Of a DNA stretch of 17,297 bases, positions 13,353 to 17,297 are shown piece by piece. The position numbers and the translations under genes were made by a program. Location of the stretch: positions 1-17,297 of the forward strand of contig JAAYAS010000047.1 in NCBI GenBank assembly GCA_012719255.1. Direction: 5' to 3'. The DNA is from Microbacteriaceae bacterium. Its GTDB lineage: Bacteria > Actinomycetota > Actinomycetes > Actinomycetales > Microbacteriaceae. Each line of letters opens with the position of its first letter. Position 1 is the stretch's first letter. The notes beneath the pieces were generated by a model. The model worked only from the letters and a program-made list of their open reading frames with translations, ran no database searches and had not been told where the DNA came from.

Positions 13353-14063
13353 GTGACCGCCGCCGCATCCGCGCACCCCCGACCGCGATCGCGACCGAGC
13401 GCACGAGCCATCGTGCTGCTCGCCGCGATCGCGGTCGGCGTGTTCGCCCTCGACCAAGCGGCGAAGCAGCTCGTCATCGGCACGATGGCCGAGGGCGAGC
13501 GCATCGAGGTGCTCGGCCGGGTGCTCCAGTGGCACTTCGTGCGCAACCCGGGCGCCGCCTTCTCGATGGCCTCCGGCATGACCTGGGTGTTCACGCTCAT
13601 CGCCGCCGCGGTGGTGGTGGCGATCGCGCTCGTCGCCCGCCGGCTGCGCTCGGGAGTCTGGGCGGCGGTGCTCGGCGCGGTGCTCGGCGGTACGCTCGGC
13701 AACCTCTTCGACCGGCTCTTCCGGCCGCCGGCGTTCGCCGAGGGCCATGTCGTCGACTTCATCTCGACCCCGTGGCTCATGCCGGCGATCTACAACGTCG
13801 CCGACATCGCGATCGTCGGCGGCATGATCGCCTTCGTCGCGCTCACGCTCTTCGACGTGCGCCTCGACGGCAGCCGCGGCCGGGATGCCGACGCGGCGGC
13901 GGAGGCGGCCGACGGCGGCGAACCCGCGGCGGCGGACGACGACGGCCCCGCGGCGGCGCCGGACGACGACCGCACGACGAGCGGCGCCCCGGACGGCGCG
14001 GCCGCCGAGGCCGGCGCCGAGGACGCCGCGACCGGCGCCCCCGAGCCGGAGCCGCGCGCATGA
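13353..14063 (+). CDS. lspA: Lipoprotein signal peptidase II (LspA) with long acidic tail
   Basis: LspA cleaves the signal peptide of lipid-modified prolipoproteins in the membrane. The 236-residue product has four membrane helices (about 18-34, 77-95, 101-118, 146-167). Signatures are DQAAKQL (34-40), RNPGAAFSMA (64-73), GGTLGNLFDRL (112-122), GHVVDFI (131-137) and NVADIAIVGG (148-157); the catalytic aspartates should be Asp135 and Asp151. Typical LspA ends soon after the fourth helix. Here about 66 residues follow (from 171), one third Ala and about a quarter Asp/Glu, predicted cytoplasmic and disordered. The GTG at 13353, 4 nt after the wag31 stop, has no clear SD, so coupling to wag31 is likely. 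The end overlaps the next gene by ATGA. Confidence 0.95.
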   Translation: MTAAASAHPRPRSRPSARAIVLLAAIAVGVFALDQAAKQLVIGTMAEGERIEVLGRVLQWHFVRNPGAAFSMASGMTWVFTLIAAAVVVAIALVARRLRSGVWAAVLGAVLGGTLGNLFDRLFRPPAFAEGHVVDFISTPWLMPAIYNVADIAIVGGMIAFVALTLFDVRLDGSRGRDADAAAEAADGGEPAAADDDGPAAAPDDDRTTSGAPDGAAAEAGAEDAATGAPEPEPRA

Positions 14064-14995
14064 GCATGGAGCACCGCATCCTGCCCGTGCCCGACGGACT
14101 CGACGGCAGCCGTGTCGACGCGGGCGTGTCGAAGCTGCTCGGCCTCAGCCGCACCCGCGTCGCCGAGATCGCCGAATCGGGCGGCGTCGTGCTCGACGGC
14201 CGCCTGCTCGGCAAGTCCGACCGGCTCGTCGCCGGCGCCATGCTCCACGTCGAGTGGCAGCCCGACGCGCCGCTCGTCGTCGAGCCGATCGAGGTGCCCG
14301 AGCTCGAGATCGTGCACGACGAGCCGAGCTTCGTCGTCGTCTCGAAGCCGGTCGGCGTCGCCGCGCACCCCTCGCTCGGCTGGACCGGACCGACGGTGCT
14401 CGGCGCGCTCGCCGCCGCCGGCTTCCGCATCTCGACCTCGGGGCAGCCCGAGCGCCGCGGCATCGTGCAGCGGCTCGACGTCGGCACCTCGGGGCTCATG
14501 GTCGTCGCGAAGACCGAGGACGCCTACTCGGTGCTCAAGCAGGCCTTCCGCGACCGCGAGGTCGACAAGACCTACCACGCCGTGGTGCAGGGGCTGATGG
14601 ACCCGCTCTCGGGCACCATCGACGCGCCGATCGGCCGCAGCCCCGGCTCGGCGTGGAAGTTCGCGGTCGTCGCCGACGGCAAGCACTCGATCACCCACTA
14701 CGACACCGTCGAGGCGTTCCGCCACGCCTCGCTCCTCGAGATCCGGCTCGAGACGGGGCGCACGCACCAGATCCGCGTGCACACCTCCGCGCAGGGCCAC
14801 CCCTGCGTCGGCGACCCGCTCTACGGCTCCGACCCCCGGCTCGCCGCGGCGGTCGGCCTCGGGCGGCAGTGGCTGCACGCCGTGCGCCTCGCCTTCGCGC
14901 ATCCCACGACCGGCGCGCGGGTCGAGTTCGAGTCGCGCTACCCCGACGACCTCGCCACCGCGCTCGAGCGGCTTCGCGACGGCGTCGAGCTGTGA
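14060..14995 (+). CDS. RluD-family 23S rRNA pseudouridine synthase
   Basis: Proteins of the RluA/RluD family convert uridines to pseudouridine in 23S rRNA. The 311-residue product has an N-terminal S4 RNA-binding domain (about 17-62, SRVDAGVSKLLGLSRTRVAE). The catalytic domain carries VVSKPVGVAAHPS (93-105), the catalytic Asp140 in GIVQRLDVGTSGLMVVAKT, DKTYHAVVQG (169-178), GRTHQIRVH and GDPLYG. The usual 'HRLD' reads QRLD, as I recall for other actinobacterial members. The exact target uridines cannot be read from the sequence. The ATG at 14060 overlaps the lspA TGA; a second ATG at 14066 is also possible. The lspA-rluD pairing is common in bacteria, including Gram-positives. A palindromic repeat follows the stop. 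Confidence 0.94.
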   Translation: MSMEHRILPVPDGLDGSRVDAGVSKLLGLSRTRVAEIAESGGVVLDGRLLGKSDRLVAGAMLHVEWQPDAPLVVEPIEVPELEIVHDEPSFVVVSKPVGVAAHPSLGWTGPTVLGALAAAGFRISTSGQPERRGIVQRLDVGTSGLMVVAKTEDAYSVLKQAFRDREVDKTYHAVVQGLMDPLSGTIDAPIGRSPGSAWKFAVVADGKHSITHYDTVEAFRHASLLEIRLETGRTHQIRVHTSAQGHPCVGDPLYGSDPRLAAAVGLGRQWLHAVRLAFAHPTTGARVEFESRYPDDLATALERLRDGVEL

Positions 14996-15008
14996 GCGCG
15001 ACCGGGAC

Positions 15009-15053
15009 GGACCCTTCGACGGGCTCAGGGGCCCTCGACGGGCTGAGGGGTCC
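15009..15053. repeat. Tandem palindromic repeat pair between rluD-family gene and dnaE
   Basis: Two imperfect copies, CCCTTCGACGGGCTCAGGG (15012-15030) and CCCTCGACGGGCTGAGGG (15032-15049), lie in direct orientation one base apart. Each can fold through CCCT/AGGG ends, and the pair is framed by GGACCC (15009-15014) and GGGTCC (15048-15053). The core resembles the CCCTTCGAC-(A/G)-(A/G)-GCTCAGGG palindrome that I remember as an intergenic repeat in many GC-rich bacteria. It may serve as a transcription terminator for the upstream gene. Confidence 0.6.
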
Positions 15054-15099
15054 GGGCGACGCCGCGCGGGCGCCGGGGGCGTTCGCGGCTCGCCGGGCC

Positions 15100-15105
15100 T
15101 AGGAT
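15100..15105 (+). promoter_or_regulatory. Likely -10 element of the dnaE promoter
   Basis: TAGGAT matches the favoured actinobacterial -10 (TANNAT) and lies 46 nt before the dnaE GTG. The predicted start of transcription is near 15112. No clear -35 is present at 16-18 nt. Confidence 0.5.
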
Positions 15106-15111
15106 GGGTCG

Positions 15112-15131
15112 GCCCGTGCGAACGCACGGGC
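15112..15131. promoter_or_regulatory. Perfect 20-nt inverted repeat in the dnaE leader
   Basis: GCCCGTGCG (15112-15120) and CGCACGGGC (15123-15131) are exact inverted repeats around AA. It begins at the predicted transcription start, so it could be an operator or a 5' RNA hairpin. It does not match the actinobacterial LexA box (TCGAAC-N4-GTTCGA). The SD (the purine run GAGGGGGAGGGGAG, to about 15144) follows. Confidence 0.5.
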
Positions 15132-15150
15132 GAGGGGGAGGGGAGCCGAC

Positions 15151-17297
15151 GTGGCGTCGACCGATACGTTCGTCCATCTGCACAACCACACCGAGTACTC
15201 GATGCTCGACGGGGCCGCGAAGATCGACGAGCTCTGCGCCCTCGCCGCCGAGATGGGCATGCCGGCGATCGCCACCACCGACCACGGCAACATGTTCTCG
15301 GCCTACGAGTTCTACAAGACCGCGAAGAAGCACGGCCTGAAGCCGATCATCGGCACCGAGGCGTACCTCACGCCCGGCACCCACCGCACCGACCGCTCCC
15401 GCGTGCGCTGGGGCAACGGCGGCGGCGACGACGTCTCGGGCGGCGGCGCCTACACCCACATGACGATGCTCTCGGAGACCACCGAGGGGATGCACAACCT
15501 CTTCCGGCTCTCGAGCTGGGCGTCGATCGAGGGCCAGTACTTCAAGCCGCGCATGGACCGCGAGCTGCTGCAGCGCTTCTCGAAGGGCGTCATCGCGACG
15601 ACCGGCTGCCCCTCCGGCGAGATCCAGACGCGCCTGCGGCTCGGCCAGTGGGACCTCGCGAAGCAGGCCGCCGCCGAGTTCCAGGACATCTTCGGCAAGG
15701 AGAACTTCTTCCTCGAGATCATGGACCACGGCATCGAGATCGAGCGGCGGGTCAAGGCCGACCTGCTGCGGCTCGGCGAGGAGCTCGGGCTGCCGCGCGT
15801 CGTCACGAACGACCTCCACTACACCCGCCGCGAGGACGCCGAGCACCACTCGGCGCTGCTGTGCGTGCAGTCGGGCTCGACGCTCGACGACCCGAACCGG
15901 TTCAAGTTCGACGGCGAGGGCTACTACCTGAAGTCGCCCGCCGAGATGCGCCACCAGTTCCGCGACTTCCCCGACGCGCTCGACAACACCCTCGTCATCG
16001 CCGAGCGCTGCGAGGCCGAGTTCGACGAGTCGGCGAACTACATGCCGCACTTCCCGGTGCCCGAGGGCGAGACCGAAGCGAGCTGGTTCGACCGCGAGGT
16101 CGCCCGCGGCCTCGAGTACCGCTACGGCGAGCACGTGCCCGACGAGGTGCGGATGCGCGCCGACTACGAGGTCGGGATCATCAAGCAGATGGGCTTCCCC
16201 GGCTACTTCCTCGTCGTCGCCGACTACATCCAGTGGGCGAAGGACAACGGCATCCGCGTCGGCCCCGGCCGCGGCTCGGGCGCCGGCTCGATGTGCGCCT
16301 ACGCGCTGCGGATCACCGACCTCGACCCGATCGAGCACGGCCTCATCTTCGAGCGCTTCCTCAACCCCGACCGCGTGTCGATGCCCGACTTCGACATCGA
16401 CTTCGACGACCGCCGCCGCGCCGAGGTGATCCACTACGTCACCGAGAAGTACGGTTCCGACTACGTCGCGCAGATCGTCACCTACGGCACGATCAAGTCG
16501 AAGCAGGCGCTCAAGGACGCCTCGCGCGTGCTCGGCTACCCGTTCTCGGTCGGCGACCAGCTCACGAAGGCGATGCCCGCCGCGGTGATGGGCAAGGACA
16601 TCCCGCTCGCCGACGTCTACGACCCCGACGCCGCCCGCTACAAGGAGGCGGGGGAGATGCGCGCGGCGATCGACGCGAACCCCGACTTCCGCAAGGTGTT
16701 CGACACCGCGAAGGGCATCGAGGGCCTGAAGCGGCAGTGGGGCGTGCACGCCGCCGGCGTGATCATGTCGTCGGCGCCGCTCATCGACGTCATCCCGCTG
16801 ATGAAGCGCGAGCAGGACGGCCAGATCGTCACGCAGTTCGACTACCCGATGTGCGAGTCGCTCGGCCTGATCAAGATGGACTTCCTCGGCCTGCGGAACC
16901 TCACGATCCTCTCCGACGCCGTCGACGACATCGCCCTGAACCGCGGCGAGGAGCTCGATCTCGAGCAGCTCACCCTCGACGACCCGGCCACCTACGAGCT
17001 GCTCGCCCGCGGCGACACGCTCGGCGTGTTCCAGCTCGACGGCACCGGCATGCGGGCGCTGCTGCGGCTCATGAAGCCCGACAACTTCGACGACGTGTCG
17101 GCGTCGCTCGCGCTCTACCGCCCCGGCCCGATGGGCGCGAACGCGCACACCGACTACGCGCAGCGCAAGAACGGGCTGCAGCCGATCGCGCCGATCCACC
17201 CCGAGCTCGCCGAGCCGCTCGAGGAGATCCTCGCCGAGTCGTTCGGCCTCATCATCTACCAGGAGCAGGTGATGGCGATCGCGCAGAAGGTCGCCGG
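15151..17297 (+). CDS. dnaE: DNA polymerase III subunit alpha (DnaE), N-terminal 715 residues, cut by window end
   Basis: DnaE is the replicative DNA polymerase catalytic subunit. The visible part covers the PHP domain (FVHLHNHTEYSMLDG from residue 7; TDHGNMFSAYEFYK) and most of the polymerase palm and thumb. GPGRGSGAGS is at 371-380. The catalytic Asp pair lies in MPDFDIDFDDRR (from 411; Asp415 and Asp417), and the third catalytic Asp is Asp577 in GLIKMDFLGL. HNHTE and other PHP metal ligands look intact, so the PHP proofreading 3'-5' exonuclease seen in actinobacterial DnaE1 is plausible. IIYQEQVMAIAQKVAG is the last segment seen; about 450 residues (rest of the fingers, HhH, OB domains) should follow. 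The GTG at 15151 has a purine-rich SD. High similarity to the main DnaE1 type rather than the mutagenic DnaE2 is inferred from motif style and dcw-flanking position. Confidence 0.97.
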   Translation, partial: MASTDTFVHLHNHTEYSMLDGAAKIDELCALAAEMGMPAIATTDHGNMFSAYEFYKTAKKHGLKPIIGTEAYLTPGTHRTDRSRVRWGNGGGDDVSGGGAYTHMTMLSETTEGMHNLFRLSSWASIEGQYFKPRMDRELLQRFSKGVIATTGCPSGEIQTRLRLGQWDLAKQAAAEFQDIFGKENFFLEIMDHGIEIERRVKADLLRLGEELGLPRVVTNDLHYTRREDAEHHSALLCVQSGSTLDDPNRFKFDGEGYYLKSPAEMRHQFRDFPDALDNTLVIAERCEAEFDESANYMPHFPVPEGETEASWFDREVARGLEYRYGEHVPDEVRMRADYEVGIIKQMGFPGYFLVVADYIQWAKDNGIRVGPGRGSGAGSMCAYALRITDLDPIEHGLIFERFLNPDRVSMPDFDIDFDDRRRAEVIHYVTEKYGSDYVAQIVTYGTIKSKQALKDASRVLGYPFSVGDQLTKAMPAAVMGKDIPLADVYDPDAARYKEAGEMRAAIDANPDFRKVFDTAKGIEGLKRQWGVHAAGVIMSSAPLIDVIPLMKREQDGQIVTQFDYPMCESLGLIKMDFLGLRNLTILSDAVDDIALNRGEELDLEQLTLDDPATYELLARGDTLGVFQLDGTGMRALLRLMKPDNFDDVSASLALYRPGPMGANAHTDYAQRKNGLQPIAPIHPELAEPLEEILAESFGLIIYQEQVMAIAQKVA

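Noticed and set aside
1..17297. Searched for tRNA, rRNA, CRISPR arrays, insertion sequences, integrase or phage genes, toxin-antitoxin pairs and defence genes.
   Set aside because: Nothing recognisable. The window is filled with conserved dcw and housekeeping genes, with short spacers (longest 242 nt).

Overview
This window is a stretch of the division and cell wall (dcw) cluster of a very GC-rich Gram-positive actinobacterium. All 16 genes are on the + strand. The order is Mur ligase-murF-mraY-murD-ftsW-murG-murC-ftsQ-ftsZ-yggS-sepF-yggT-wag31-lspA-rluD-dnaE. Three things point to Actinobacteria: ftsA is absent, the sepF-yggT-wag31 block follows ftsZ, and third codon positions are strongly G/C. 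The protein sequences look most like Microbacteriaceae (Agromyces/Leucobacter/Leifsonia type). The family call is an inference from memory, not a search result.

Bases 1-9211 carry lipid II synthesis and early divisome genes. First comes the 3' part of a MurE-like Mur ligase that stops before the usual third domain. Then follow MurF (D-Ala-D-Ala addition), MraY (lipid I), MurD (D-Glu addition), FtsW (SEDS glycosyltransferase), MurG (lipid II), MurC (L-Ala addition) and FtsQ (divisome scaffold). Genes overlap or nearly abut (murF/mraY GTGA, mraY/murD ATGA, ftsW/murG TGATG), so translational coupling is likely. ftsW probably starts about 98 nt inside murD.

Bases 9212-9453 are the longest non-coding stretch (242 nt). 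It holds a strong GC hairpin after ftsQ, a relatively AT-rich dyad, a -10-like TAACGT and a leader with two small hairpins. This suggests that ftsZ has its own transcription. ftsZ, yggS (PLP protein) and sepF (FtsZ membrane anchor) follow, and a clear hairpin terminator lies after sepF. yggT (small membrane protein) and wag31/divIVA (polar growth scaffold) each appear to have their own leader, and the wag31 leader carries a perfect hairpin.

Bases 13353-17297 hold lspA (prolipoprotein signal peptidase with a long acidic tail), rluD-family pseudouridine synthase, a 155-nt spacer with a tandem palindromic repeat, a -10-like TAGGAT and a perfect 20-nt palindrome, and then the first 715 codons of dnaE (replicative DNA polymerase III alpha), cut by the window end.

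I see no mobile element, CRISPR, phage gene, tRNA or rRNA, and no new multi-gene system. The points worth checking are the truncated Mur ligase, the murD/ftsW dual-coding overlap, the LspA tail, and the palindromes ahead of ftsZ, wag31 and dnaE. Promoter calls rest on -10-like hexamers mostly without convincing -35 boxes, so they are weak.
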